Assembly (NCBI RefSeq): GCF_000764305.2
Contig: NW_025936295.1
Span: 434,001 to 498,000 of the forward strand
Reading direction: 5' to 3'
Length of the DNA stretch: 64,000 nt
Source: Hyalella azteca
Taxonomy: Eukaryota; Arthropoda; Malacostraca; Amphipoda; Hyalellidae
Below, in pieces: positions 48,901 to 61,100 of the stretch. The notes under the pieces are model-generated. The model worked only from the letters and a program-made list of their open reading frames with translations, was not told where the DNA came from and did no database searches. The position numbers and the translations under genes are program-made. Position 1 is the first letter of the stretch. Every line of letters begins with the position of its first letter.

Positions 48901-51900
48901 GCTATTGTTATCTACATTAATTATTGACGGACAATTTTACGTTGTTTTATTCTAGCGTTTCCACCCACGAAATAATCAATTTACTGGCCATATGCTGAGG
49001 GGAATAATATTCATGGATAGGAATATTAATGAACTTTGCAAACCTCTTGCATTTGGATGGTCAAGTCTGAGCTAGAATGTTGTCTATCATGCGAGTTTAT
49101 AGACGATAACTGACATTAGTTGATGCGTTTGGCCGAGGCTCGCTGTCGCATTTGTCATAGGCAATAAGCAAGCAACCGATATAATTAGAGCTGTCATACG
49201 TGCCTCAATGTACGTGTTACGAGCGAGCCTGGGCACGACTTCGAGATCACAGTATCGTGGGTATGCAAAACCTGCCGAGGTAATGAGCCCCTATTATTTC
49301 CACAGGATTCGCCGCAAATTATGGAATCATACACCAGCATCGACTGCTATGGCTCCAAAGATGATGTTAGTGAAGGATTGCGAGTAATTAGGTACATTCA
49401 AATAGGACTTGTGATATGTTGTGAACATAAATAACGCTTCTTGATTAGCCGTCGCGATATTGACTGGCCCCTTATTGAGATACACGTACGTGGGGTTGGA
49501 TACAAGATTTTTCTCAGTGTTCTGTTATTGAGAAAAGAAATGGTCGAAAGTTTTTTCAGTTCAAAGTCAACGGTCATTCCTTAATTTCCTTTTCCATTTC
49601 ACTCGCAATTGTAAAAAATTCAACTTGATATTAGTGTTGTGATTAGAAGCAGTTTAGATTGTTTAAAATTATTATCTCATTAAGTCGTGAACGTTACAAT
49701 CAAGTGGATACGTTACCAGTTCATTCGTTGTTAAGTCCAAACCATATCACCTATATAAAACTCTTTCCCTCTAATATTTTTAAACTTGAGCATTAATATA
49801 ACATTTACTGGTGTCTCCCATAGAGTGGTGATTCGCACCATAAGCTTTTGTTCACAAGGTATCCACCCTCGTATTAGACTCCAAGCACTCCTCGATTATG
49901 CAGAAGATCGAGCTTCAAGATTTAAAGTTCCGAGTCGATATTACGCGGCGCAGAACTACGTACGTTCTCTCGATATTCGCGAAAGGTCGATCATATTCAC
50001 CCTAATTAGAGCTTATTGCTGTATCTTGGGAGGCCAACCATCGACTTTCAGGTGGCCGTCGAAAACGCGTCCTGTCTCTTAAGATGGTTGCGCCCCATAC
50101 AGTGACTTATTTTCCAGGGGGCGATCAGGCGGAGATAAAGAAAATTCTGTAATTCAGTAGAACGTTCAGTGTGAATCAGAATCGCTCGATCGTGCGAGTC
50201 TGGATATTCCTTTCCTGTTTCGATGATGACCTTTCAGATGAAGATCGGCATTATGCTAATTTTTTGACGTTTTCGTCTAAAAATTTCTGAATTTTTCAAA
50301 AGCCTTTTCGATCGAATCTTGCCCATTCACGTTTGGTAATGAGTCCAAAGCGCTTTACGTGATCATAATTTCAATATTTTTTATGTACTCACCGAGTTCA
50401 AATCGAAATCAAAATTCGAATCTTTATTTCATTTGTTGAATGTTATTCCTCCGATGGTGTTATTGCCATTTATAAAACCTAAATTCTTTACAATTTTATT
50501 GAAATTTTTTAATTATACACAATTGTTAGGTATTGAAAGCCATGGCTGTACGAAAAATGGCAATACAAATTGAAAAATCATGTGACACTTGATCTCCATT
50601 TTTTTCTATATATCTATATAGAAAAATATAGATATATATTTTTCTATCATTTTTTTTCTATATATATTCTATATATATCACTACTTTACTTTATATATTG
50701 GCATGCCAAGTCGTGACGCTCTGCGCATGAGGAACAATGAAAGAAATATTTATTTGGCTCCTGCATTATTAAACTAAAAAATTCGCTCCATAGTAGTCCT
50801 GTTTGGCTAGTGGCTGGAAGAATACGCTGCATGGGCAGCTCAAGATCACATCGCGCAGAACTAAAACGACTATCACACTATATTCACTTACGGAAATATT
50901 TAAAACATACTCCTATGGGAAATTTAGAACAGTAAATCTTAATCTCATTTTCAAAACAAACATCACAGGCATTAATCTTTTTTATTCCGTCTTCTCTTGA
51001 TTTTAATACAGAATTATGTTTTTTCTCTTTTTTTATTTTTTTTTTATTTTTTGCCATTTGTTTACTTTCTGCTATGAAAAGGCAACATGATATTTATGAT
51101 CTTTATATTTGCCTCAAAGTTCGTTTTGCCTAGCTGTGGCAAATGTGTTTCAAGAAATATTTCATTTAACCAATAAAAAATAAATGATCAAACCATAATT
51201 AGTCTTTGAAACACACCTTGTTGAATATTTAAATGAAGCCATGATAGATTGCAAATCGGTGGCGAACCATTTTTAAAGGCAATGTCACCATACTTTTATT
51301 ACTCGGTGAATATATAATAATAAATCATAATTAAACTGAGGTCAGATACTAAGAATTACTGCTTGGAATTGATCACCAACTATTTTTTCCATTCCACTCC
51401 CTGCCAAGAAAAGCTCTCGACATTAATTAATGCAAACAAAACCCGATGCAGAACAGTTGTTTGTGCTCCGCGATCTCGATGTAAATCACACGCATTATAG
51501 TTACTTACGCCGTCATGTGCAGTGTTCAAGTCACTAACTCAAAGTACCTGAACCTAAGCTCTTATGTTCAAACTATCGATCCATTACTATGTAATTGTGA
51601 AGGCAAGCTATAAGACGATGCAAAACAGCGGCCCAGTTTAAACTGTCAAACAAACCCTCAGTCGTTGCCAATTACTCTGATTTATGCAAGTTGCTCGTCC
51701 GAGCGTCCTCGGGTCTGACCACAATACCTTGCGCAAGCCAGGCTTTGTCTCGACGCAAGAGTTAAGCCGCTACAACTTGCCCTTAAATTCCCACATCAAA
51801 ATCATGTCCCTTATGCGATCACGAATACTTATTGAATTAAAGCCTTATTGTACCCATGAAATACGCGCATCGATCGCTCTCTCGAGTTCAGTGCATGTTT

Positions 51901-52695
51901 TGCTACATAAAACTTTGCATAGGCGTCAATATAATGAGATTTGTGCTGGTAATTCTTGTCGACTGAGATCTGCCTTGGACTGGCGGCAGGATATTTATTC
52001 GTCGGTATTGCCTGTAATGCCAGACATTATAAAACAAGTTGGAAACGCGTGTGAGAGCAATTCTGCGAGCAAGCTTAATATTACAAGATTGGAAATGTGA
52101 TGGTCTTAACCTCAGTAGATGATAGGCCGAGATAGCATTTGAGACATGGACCAAGAAACTTGCCACGATCGCCATATGCAAAGCTTATTTTCCATGACGT
52201 CGTGAATGAGAATCACTTCAATGGGCGGAATGACGGATGGCCAGATTTTCTTTTATGCAAATTTGGAACCGTCTTCGAGAGCACTTGGATTCGCATGCTG
52301 CAGAAAAACTGCACCATGATATTACGCAATTATGCTTTGTTATTAAGATAGAACGCTCTCTGGCTTAAAAAACTTACTTAAAATGGTTAATGATACAAAA
52401 ATACATATATTTTTACACCAGAAATATTTTGTCAGAGCTGCAAGTGACGAATTGCAATGAATTTCAGATTTTCCCAAAATGACTTCCGTCCCAAAAATTA
52501 ATGTCACAAATTAACTTTTCTCTGAATCTTTTGAGCGACTGTTAAATTAAATATATTTATTCGCATTGATAATAAAATGTTTCTCATCCTATATTGTGGA
52601 TTACAAGAAAGTCAGTTGAATTTTTTGAAATGCATTAGTGAAAATAGATGCAGGTGAATGAATATAACGAGTGTCATTTATACTGCGTTCGAATT
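48901..52695. other. Non-coding stretch, including an A+T hairpin and a 138-codon unassigned frame
   Basis: ATATATCTATAT (50608-50619) pairs with 50626-50637 in an A+T-only microsatellite-like hairpin, and a T-run lies at 51020-51055. The frame at 51684-52100 (+, 138 codons) is the longest in the window. It is opposed by an open minus frame (51903-52181), matches no family I recognise and has no visible signal peptide, membrane segment or domain. The frame at 49786-50082 (+) is likewise unrecognised. Confidence 0.35.
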
Positions 52696-52985
52696 TATAA
52701 AAATAACTCTATGTGATAAAACGAATAACAGCTGTAAATAGTGAACAATTTTATTACTTATTACTTATTGCCTTTGCACTGGAGCGTTTTGATTTCTAAA
52801 AATGACTCTATGTGATAAAACGAATAACATCTGTAAATAGTGAAAATTGTTATTACTTACTACTTACTACCCTTGCACTGGAGCGTTCTGATTTCTAAAA
52901 ATAACTCTGTATGATAAAACGAATAACAGCTGTAAATATTGAACAATTTTATTACTTATTACTTATTACGTTTGCACCAGAGTTC
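52696..52985. repeat. 99-bp tandem array, three copies
   Basis: AAATAACTCT or AAATGACTCT starts at about 52701, 52800 and 52899, an exact 99-bp period. Shared blocks are GATAAAACGAATAACA, CTGTAAATA, TTATTACTTATTACTTATT and TTTGCAC followed by GGAGCGTT. The third copy degenerates at its end into unique sequence. Confidence 0.95.
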
Positions 52986-53552
52986 AAAAATGTCGACTCT
53001 CCAAGCGCAACTCCGATCGAGATTCCGGCGATCGTTCTTTCGTGAGCAGACGTCGCGCATGGAAGAGGCATCTCTATCCGTCGATGCTGAGGAAGAATTC
53101 AAATAGGGTTTTAAATTGGGCGGGTGCACAATAATTACGGGCGTGGCGTAGATGGGTAAATCAGAGTGAGACAACCACTGATGATATGTTACTCGACGAC
53201 CCCTCGATACCATGGGATTGACAAATATCTTTAACATACATTATGTCGAGTCGAGTTCAGCCGTGATTGCTACGTGTCAAGTTTTAAAAGATTGTGAGGT
53301 ACTCGTAAAACATAAGTACAGCGCATTAATTAAAAGCCTCTATATAAGAGAGGCTGTTCTGGGGAAATTTGAATGAGTTTGACAGGGATGCGATATTGCA
53401 TATTTATTGGAGACATTTTTGGACATTTTCTCATGGAGTTCGGTTCCACTTTTCACTTGGGAATGCTGGAGACTTGATCAAGCGAAGTAAAGGGTTGGCT
53501 CAATTTTCATACCTGTACGTTAAGGCACGTTGAAACTTGTTTTTATATTGTC
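52986..53552. other. Non-coding spacer
   Basis: The minus frame at 52959-53237 begins in unique GC-richer DNA and runs to the edge of the 99-bp array. No motif recognised. Confidence 0.45.
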
Positions 53553-53806
53553 GTGTTTACTAAACATATACATTTATGAAAATTATATTAATTTCCTTTG
53601 TAACGCTTACGTATTCTAAAGTTTAAGTATCATATGAAGCAGAGATAAATAACTGCATGATAATTAAATTAAATAATTGGTGTTTACTAAACATATGCAT
53701 TTATGAAAACTATATTAATTTCCTTTGTAAGACTTACGTATTATAAAATTTAAGTATCATATGATGCAGAGAAAAGTAATTACATGATAATTAAATTAAA
53801 TAATTG
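53553..53806. repeat. Tandem duplication, period 127 bp, two copies
   Basis: GTGTTTACTAAACATATRCA starts at 53553 and 53680. Both copies continue TTTATGAAAA, TATATTAATTTCCTTTGTAA, TTTAAGTATCATATGA, GCAGAGA and ATGATAATTAAATTAAATAA. About 90% identical by eye. Confidence 0.93.
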
Positions 53807-54781
53807 CAATAGAATTTCATTCTTATATAAAATAAATAGTTAATTTGAAAGATGAATTTTTTGGCTCACTCAAGATGTATCATAAGTATTTACATGGATC
53901 ATTATGTGTACATGCTTCATCGTATCAACGTCACCGTAACCTCAACAAATGTGCAGGGTAACCTCAAACGAACCTTTAGCCTTCAGCTACATAATTATTT
54001 TGAATTATCCTCCTTTTCTGACTTCCAGAAAGCTTCTTGGATTATAACCATAAATTAGCTAATTTACATAGCATGCCAGCAAATTTATAAACATCAATCT
54101 TCGTACTCGTGATTAGTACTAAGCTTACCCTTGACGGCCATTGATCATGCAGTTAATTCGAAGGTGCGCGACTAATGCGACCAATAATAACCCAAATATA
54201 ATCCTTCCAGTGCCTAATTCTAGCCACGAACAAGAAGGATCCAAAGTCTGATAAGAGTTCACAAATAAAACATCGCCGATGCCCGAAGAAACGACGAATT
54301 GTACATAATTTTGTCTAAAAACACTGGGAGTTAAAGTAATTTTTCAGTTATTTGTTAAAGTAATTTCACTGTTAAAGTAAAGTAATTTTTTTCAGCATGT
54401 ACGTCGGGCAATTTGGTAGCTGGCGTAACTAAGGTTCAGATCTACGATTTAGGTATCATACAGTGAAAAAATGAAATTTATTTTCCATCCGGCGACGCAA
54501 ATTGAATTTCACACACAAATGAATTGAATTAATTTCACAAATAAATAAACCCCTGAAAACAATCGGTAGAACAAGAGCGGTTTGAAGATTGAAGGAAGTT
54601 GCAGTTGCGCTCAACGTTTCTGGCTGACTCAGACAGTCGTGAACGCAGCCTGTATACACGGCTATTCATCACCTGAGCATGTATGATTTGCTCATGAATT
54701 GCCCGTTCTTTTTATTTGATCCATATCATTTTGGTCGCGATAAGCGCGACACCCATGAAATATGTGACAGCTGACTGTAAG
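53807..54781. other. Non-coding stretch
   Basis: The frames at 53852-54058 (+) and 54456-54659 (-) are unrecognised. No repeat or element found. Confidence 0.5.
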
Positions 54782-54816
54782 ATCCCTGAGCCGCCCCTCT
54801 GAGGGGGCTCAGGGAT
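54782..54816. repeat. Perfect 11-bp hairpin at left edge of the C-rich array
   Basis: ATCCCTGAGCC (54782-54792) pairs exactly with 54806-54816 around GCCCCTCTGAGGG, which can itself pair partly. It directly abuts the first TTAAACCCCC unit. Confidence 0.9.
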
Positions 54817-55126
54817 GTTTAAACCCCCTTCCCCTCTACTTAAACCCCTTCTATCTGCTTAAACCCTCTTCCCCTCTACTTAAACTCCCTTCTATCTGCT
54901 TAAACCCCCTTTCTCTCTGCTTAAACCCCCTTCCCCTCTAGTTAAACCCCCCTCTACTTAAATCCCATCTGCTTAAACCTCATTCCCCTCTGCTTAAACC
55001 TCTTTCCCCTCTGCTTAAACCCCCTTCCCTCCTACTCAAACCCCCTTTCTCTCTGCTTAAACCCCCTTCCCTACTAGTTAAACCCCCCTCTACTTAAACC
55101 CCATCTGCTTAAACCCTCTCCCCATC
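54817..55126. repeat. C-rich tandem array of TTAAACCCC units
   Basis: About twenty TTAAACCCC-like words are spaced irregularly, separated by CCTTCCCCTCTAC or TATCTGC spacers. The plus strand is almost pure C/T with AAA interruptions; the minus strand carries many runs of four or more G. A longer block is duplicated: AAACCCCCTTTCTCTCTGC at 54902 and 55038, followed in both by CCTTCC, TAGTTAAACCCCCCTCTACT and the CATCTGC spacer, an offset of 136 bp. This composition is sharply different from the A+T-rich surroundings. G-quadruplex or i-motif formation is plausible. It is not a canonical telomere repeat. Confidence 0.92.
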
Positions 55127-55129
55127 AAA

Positions 55130-55154
55130 GGGTTCACCTGCAGGGGATGAACCC
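55130..55154. repeat. 7-bp inverted repeat at right edge of the C-rich array
   Basis: GGGTTCA (55130-55136) pairs with TGAACCC (55148-55154) around CCTGCAGGGGA. With the hairpin at 54782 it means the array is bracketed by inverted repeats, though the two are not copies of each other. Confidence 0.6.
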
Positions 55155-55206
55155 CCTGTTGTTCTTTGCAGTCACCCCCACCTTTTTGGAATGATATCTT
55201 ATTCGG

Positions 55207-55239
55207 AAAAATGACCGATTTTTTTACTCGGTCATTTTT
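55207..55239. repeat. Perfect 12-bp hairpin, 9-nt loop
   Basis: AAAAATGACCGA (55207-55218) pairs with TCGGTCATTTTT (55228-55239) around TTTTTTTAC. A second pair, GTTACTGT/ACAGTAAC, follows immediately, so 54782-55275 is a run of hairpins around the C-rich array. Confidence 0.9.
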
Positions 55240-55275
55240 ACTGTTACTGTTCATCGGTCAGTCTGTACAGTAACG

Positions 55276-58101
55276 ACACCAAATTACCTACTGAGTTTCA
55301 ATAACATGGAAATCATACTAAGCCTGAAGTACAAAATTCTAAGTTTTGCTGGAACATAAGAATTGTTAAATTATTGAAGTAGATAATAAGTATTATTAGA
55401 TTTAAGCAGTTTTGTCATAAAAAGATGATTACGGCATATGGATGGTTAAAATTAATACAAACACAATGGCAAAGATGTTCAAATGACTTTATTGGTATGG
55501 TTATTATGTTGATCGTTATTTCAACATGTAATATTTGAACAAATAAACAATCATTGCTGCCGTTTCTAAAAATTATAATTTTTCTGATAAATCCAATTAA
55601 TTAAATTTTTTAAAATATCAATAGTTTTATAATTATCCATTATCTGTGATAATTTTTTTCTATCATTCAGCTTAATATCCTGGAGACATTACTCAATTCA
55701 ATTGAGATTTGAATGTTATAATTATCAATTTCTATCAGAACAATTTCATAATATTAATTGCTCGAAAGTAACGATCTCTAAAGAAGTCCAGCGTGAGAGA
55801 GTCAAGAGAGTCATGAGAAGCGTGTTCATCGCACTCACTCCGTATCAAGTTTCTTCGTAAAATCGTGCTTAATAACTCTTCTTTCTCCAGACAAACTCAT
55901 TGGTCTTGTGTACAGCCAGAGATGAGATTGTTTGTCTCTCTAACTTTGTAAAAATTATAAATGCATTATCGGTGGCCATTTATTGGCCAACCGTCGGCCA
56001 CCGAAGATTCATCGATTATTTTAACGTCCAAGTGAGCTAGCTATTGTTGAAAGTGCTAAACTCGCACCCGTCGACCGACTTACTTTATCATTGCTCTATA
56101 AATTTTTCGAGTCGTGTTGGGATTTTACAAAGGGTGATTACCTTAATAAATGAGAAAGAAACTTCTTTATGTATTATTCTATCCATTCACTCGCAGGCGC
56201 CCGAAAATGAGAGATAATATTTATATTGATATTTGACACTTGATCTCAGAGGCCGGCAAAGCAGACCGTGAAAACAGACCACGAAAATTCGCAGTGGACA
56301 AATATAAAATCTTAATTATTTCATACGTGTAAAGGAAAGCTTTGTGAAATGCAATGTTCTATGGAAAAATATATTTTTTGTTGAATTTTTCACCAAAAGA
56401 AATTTTATCATCACTGCAAAAACTTATAATAATGCAATTTTAGCTCGAAAGGAAAAATTTATTGTGCATATGTTCAAGTACAGGATCGTTCCTCTAGAAG
56501 CGATAGAAATAATTAACTAATTTTGTTGAGTTTAATGTACGTCTCTTTGATATCTTGAAATTTTTTTACAAATATAGATTTATATTTTATATCACTAATA
56601 TGATTAGAGATATTTTGCATTCAATTGATGTTAAGAGAGCTGCAAATTAAACATTTCATTTCCAATATTTTATTCTTCATCAATAGTTCATAAATTTAAA
56701 TTTCAAATTCCCGAATTAGGGATTGAAAATACTTCTACGTTTAAATTCACCGACCTTGCTGCAAAATTTAAATATTAATCCTAGAATTTAACTTAAACTT
56801 GATAACGCTCGTAAATAAAAAGATAATTTGCACTCTTAATTTTCTAATTCCCCTAAAATTCGTATTTTTATATTAGAAGTCAAACCAAAGTAATTTTATT
56901 ACATGAACATAGCGCTAAAGCCTGCATTGTCATGCAGGACAAAAAAAATCTATTCAATTAAGTTGAAAATTTCTGTCCAAAGTCTAACTAGCAAAATTAA
57001 AAAAAAATTATGAGGAACGATTCAATTTACAATATTGACGAGTACGTTTCCTCGATTATTGCATATAAATAAGTCATCGCTCATAAAAATTTATTAACAC
57101 TTGCTTGTATCTGTGTCACACAGACTTTAATTTGTTTCTGTTTATGAACATTATAATTTATTTGGATGTACCTAACATTAGAATCGATTTCTGAGTAAAT
57201 GTTTAGAACTTAATTTAAAATCTATACAATCTCCCACAAATGAACTAAATGCCAATTAAGATGTATTAAAAACATAACAAGTAAGCTCTAATATTAATTT
57301 GGAATACAATAATAAAAAAATCGACAAAAGCATATTCATCACCCGTTCACAATGAAGCAGCCAACAAGGTCATAATCACACCTAAACACAATAAACATGA
57401 TTCACACGTACAGTCGCAGCGCAAAAACTGTGCGCATGACTGAAAAATGCCGATGTGTTCTTTACTGCCTTGTTAGCTTGCTCTTTTTGACCTTTACTTT
57501 AGACGTCGGTAGGAATACTCGCCCAGATATCATTTTAACGAAGAAATTATTATGTCTCCGCAAATTAAAGTTACGTTGTCATTATTCATTCATCTATTCC
57601 CGATATTGTTCGATCTTGGTCCTCTAATTTCATAGTTACAAAAATAACGAACGATTTATTACTATGCAAAACAAAAGTTTTACTATGTGACACAAATGTT
57701 TTACAATGTAAAACAATGAATTTATATTTTACATGCAAGGTGGATCAGCCAACGTCATGAAGATACGCTGATACAGAAAAAAATTTTCGTGGATAATGTT
57801 TGATAAAACTGGGCAATTATGTTGCATGGTTATTAAATAAAATTATATATAGTTTAGAAGACTTCAACTGTTTTAAAGAAAGATACCGTGTAAATTTACC
57901 GCTACATTCTCGCAGTAACAGCCAGACTAAACGTCACAAATATCAAAGACCCTGAAAATTTATTAAATGAGTTGACAAGAAACATACAAATAAAAAACTC
58001 ATTTCGGTAAGTAAACCCAAAAATGAAATGTTTTCGAATTGAGAAACCGACACAATTTCAATAAATTCACCAAATCTAAGTCTGGATGGGAAGGATCGAG
58101 C
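55276..58101. other. Non-coding, very A+T-rich stretch
   Basis: 56330-57360 is among the most A+T-rich parts of the window. The frame at 57397-57627 (+) is unrecognised. No arrays or RNA genes seen. Confidence 0.5.
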
Positions 58102-58132
58102 CATGATTGAATTAATAATTAATTCAACCATG
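58102..58132. repeat. Near-perfect palindrome
   Basis: TTGAATTAAT, A, ATTAATTCAA (58107-58127) is a perfect 10-bp inverted repeat extended by CATG on both sides with one mismatch. It is flanked by a direct repeat of GGATCGAGC. Confidence 0.85.
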
Positions 58133-61100
58133 GATCGAGCGGCTTCCGTTTATGTGGGCCGAGTTACGAGTGTAGCATGGCACTGCAGACAGGATCCTCT
58201 CATGATCTTGTCACATATGCACAAGCCAAGCGCAACATCGGACTTATTTATATCATAATTAGGGACTGGCTGGCAACCAACAGCCTGGCTAACTCCCCAG
58301 CCTGACGGCAGATTTACTGCCACTCAAACTAAATTTGAATTTTTCCTGGGGCCGATTTTTCGTGTTCTTCAGTTTTTAGTTGGTTTCTGGAGGGAATTTA
58401 ATTGTAACGAAGCTGTTGAGAACTGAAAATGGCGTTGCCACTTCTCGAATCAACTACACATTTCCGTGCCGCCTTTCAGATAATGTCGATTGCAAGCATT
58501 TGCACTTTCTGTAGTCTGGAAAGGGGTTAGCATAGATAATAAATTGTTCGACTTTTTCTACTTCTTGAATTGTAGCAACCGTAGGTAAGTGAACGTTCAG
58601 TCTAATATATAGTTGTCAAAATTTGTTTTTTTAAGCCTGGCGCTGCATGTACATATATGGGGAGTTACATACGATACTTATAGTGTAGGGATTTTTCCTG
58701 TACCTGAAAATTTAATGTAACTGGGAGACTAGTTTGGCATTGAAAAACCGGGATCAAAGTAATACATCAGAAAAATTTGAATTTACTTTTCGAATTGTTA
58801 TGTATGAATTTGAACTTAAAAATGCAAAAAAAGCTAAAACCTTGAAATACGAGTCAAATCCTACCAAACCTAACCAAATCCTAACCTAAACTCCTCGCAA
58901 AAAGTGGGTTTGGAAGGTTCATTTCACAATTTTCATTCTTGAACTGTATTCGTATTATTCAAAGTCCTGAAGGCGGGATTCTCATATTTCAAAAATGACT
59001 GGGACAATCTACTACTATTTAATGTTAATTGCAGAATACGTCTAACATATGTATTATAGTTTCATTTTTGTCCAATATTTGATATGTTTGATTATTCGTC
59101 AAAAATTTGATATTTTTCCAGAATTGGTTCAATATTCGATGTGTTTCAGAATAGTTTAACATATTATGTCTCGTTATATGACGCTTACATAAAATATTCA
59201 AAGTGTTGTTTACCAATCTCTTGAAATCATTTTTCAATCATTGAAATCGACTGTCAACGAAATGCTAAATTCAAGACGAAATTTCAAGAAATTTGTTCGT
59301 CGAAAATTCATTGCTATAGTCATTGGCATTCCTGACTTGGGGCCTGAACAAGGGTTTGTGGGCCAATCCGTTCTATTGTTAAAGTGATTTGCGGGCCTCT
59401 AGCAGCTATGCTTGCCTGCATAAGTAAAGTCATCAAAGAATTAACGGTACTTCATCTGGATTTCAGGGTGTGGCTCTCAAGAAATGTACAGCTACCTTAG
59501 AGAGCGATTGTGATGGAGCGTTTCGATTGCGTTATTTGTTCAAACCACAGAGTTGTTGTTAGAGTTCAGACTTGTGCACGAATTCAACGTGTTGATATTA
59601 ATTAATCCAATTGTTACGAAATGCTCACCCAAGAAATTAATTTGCTACGTTTCCAATGTAAGTTATGAACAAATTACCTAGTATTTTGGATCTGTGAACA
59701 TGCTGACACGGAAAAACTTTATCAAACTCTAAATTCAACGGATATCAATCAATTCAGTTGGACGAGAATTTATGTTATTTTAGTTGGTGTCCTTTTCACA
59801 TTTTCTCTGACGTATATTCCACAAAAATTTTCATTATTTGCAATGCAATTTTAACCCCTGCAGTGTTGTATGAAAAAACCTTTATGATTCAATTTCAATG
59901 GCGATGTTCCTCACTGTAATAAGGTCTAGGCAGCAAGTTTGGCCACTTGCGCGGCGTTCGAGCCGTAATGGTGTATGCTGAAAATATTGTCACTGCATTA
60001 GGTGTTGAAGTACGCATGCAAAAATATCCCCGCTAGTTAGTGAAGCCATTAGAGAGGAAGGATGAAGCAGTCGTTGAAGGGAAAATTCACTTGAAGAGCA
60101 AAGAGCACTGACAATTTATAGGATATTTTTCTAAAATTATTCGTGCGGAGATTATTGACTAATATAGAGCGCAACATTGACAATAAGGTAACGTACGTAA
60201 AATCATTACATAAAGAAATCAGTTTACGAAAAATCAGTAGTTCGTTGCCGCTGCAACTCTTCTGTTACTGTTTAAATCTATGAATTTTTCATTACTATTC
60301 AGTTAGATTCATATTTTTCATTTGAGTCACATCGGTCAAATTAAATTCACTTTTAGAGAATGTCATTATTTTCCCCAAATATGATCAGCTTATACGATTG
60401 CAGTCGTTTATGAGACTTTTTTCTAATATTCGAGATAAAAATTGAATTACCATCGCGATCTTGAAATTCAACTTGGCATTCAATGATGATTCGGTCTCAT
60501 TGCACTTCTGATCCAAATTTTGCCTAATTTTCGGTTGTTCCTTCTAGTGCGAATATTATTCAAAACTTCATTGTATGAAATCTAAGCTTCCAGACAAATA
60601 ACATCAAAAATACGTTGCTTACGAATTGATTTCGTTGAAAAAACTTTTAATCAAGGTTATATCAACGTTAGATGCCTGGTGGAAAGGAACCCGACAGCAA
60701 CAGGCGCTAGGAATAACGTCTCCTTAGAATAAGAAAATGTTCTGAAATATCATCAAAATTACCGTTGCCTGAGCAATTTAGATAAGGCTCGTAGCACTGC
60801 AGTAAAGAATGGACAGCAGTCGTTAGAGGTGATGTTGTTTGTGATGACGTTGTTTGTTCCTTTATAAAGCAAGCTTCTTTCTTCCTACCGTCTTGTCGAG
60901 ACCATACTACAGCGAGCTATACTCGTTCAGGTATTCATTAATAACTTTTAATTCCAGGTCCCTTGAAGTTGCAGCACTTTATAATATGCTTCTTGACGGC
61001 GTTATTACATTGATAATGTGAATTGAGAGATTATCAAATCGGAGCAGAAATAAATTATTCACTGTTAAGATTGAAAAAAAGTTTAATTATATTGTTACTC

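Noticed and set aside
51684..52100. Longest open frame (138 codons, plus)
   Set aside because: No recognised domain, an open antisense frame overlaps it, and nothing around it looks like a promoter or exon structure. Length alone is within what 64 kb can yield by chance.
58850..58895. CCTAACC-type words resembling an interstitial telomere
   Set aside because: Irregular spacing and intervening sequence; no tandem TTAGG structure.
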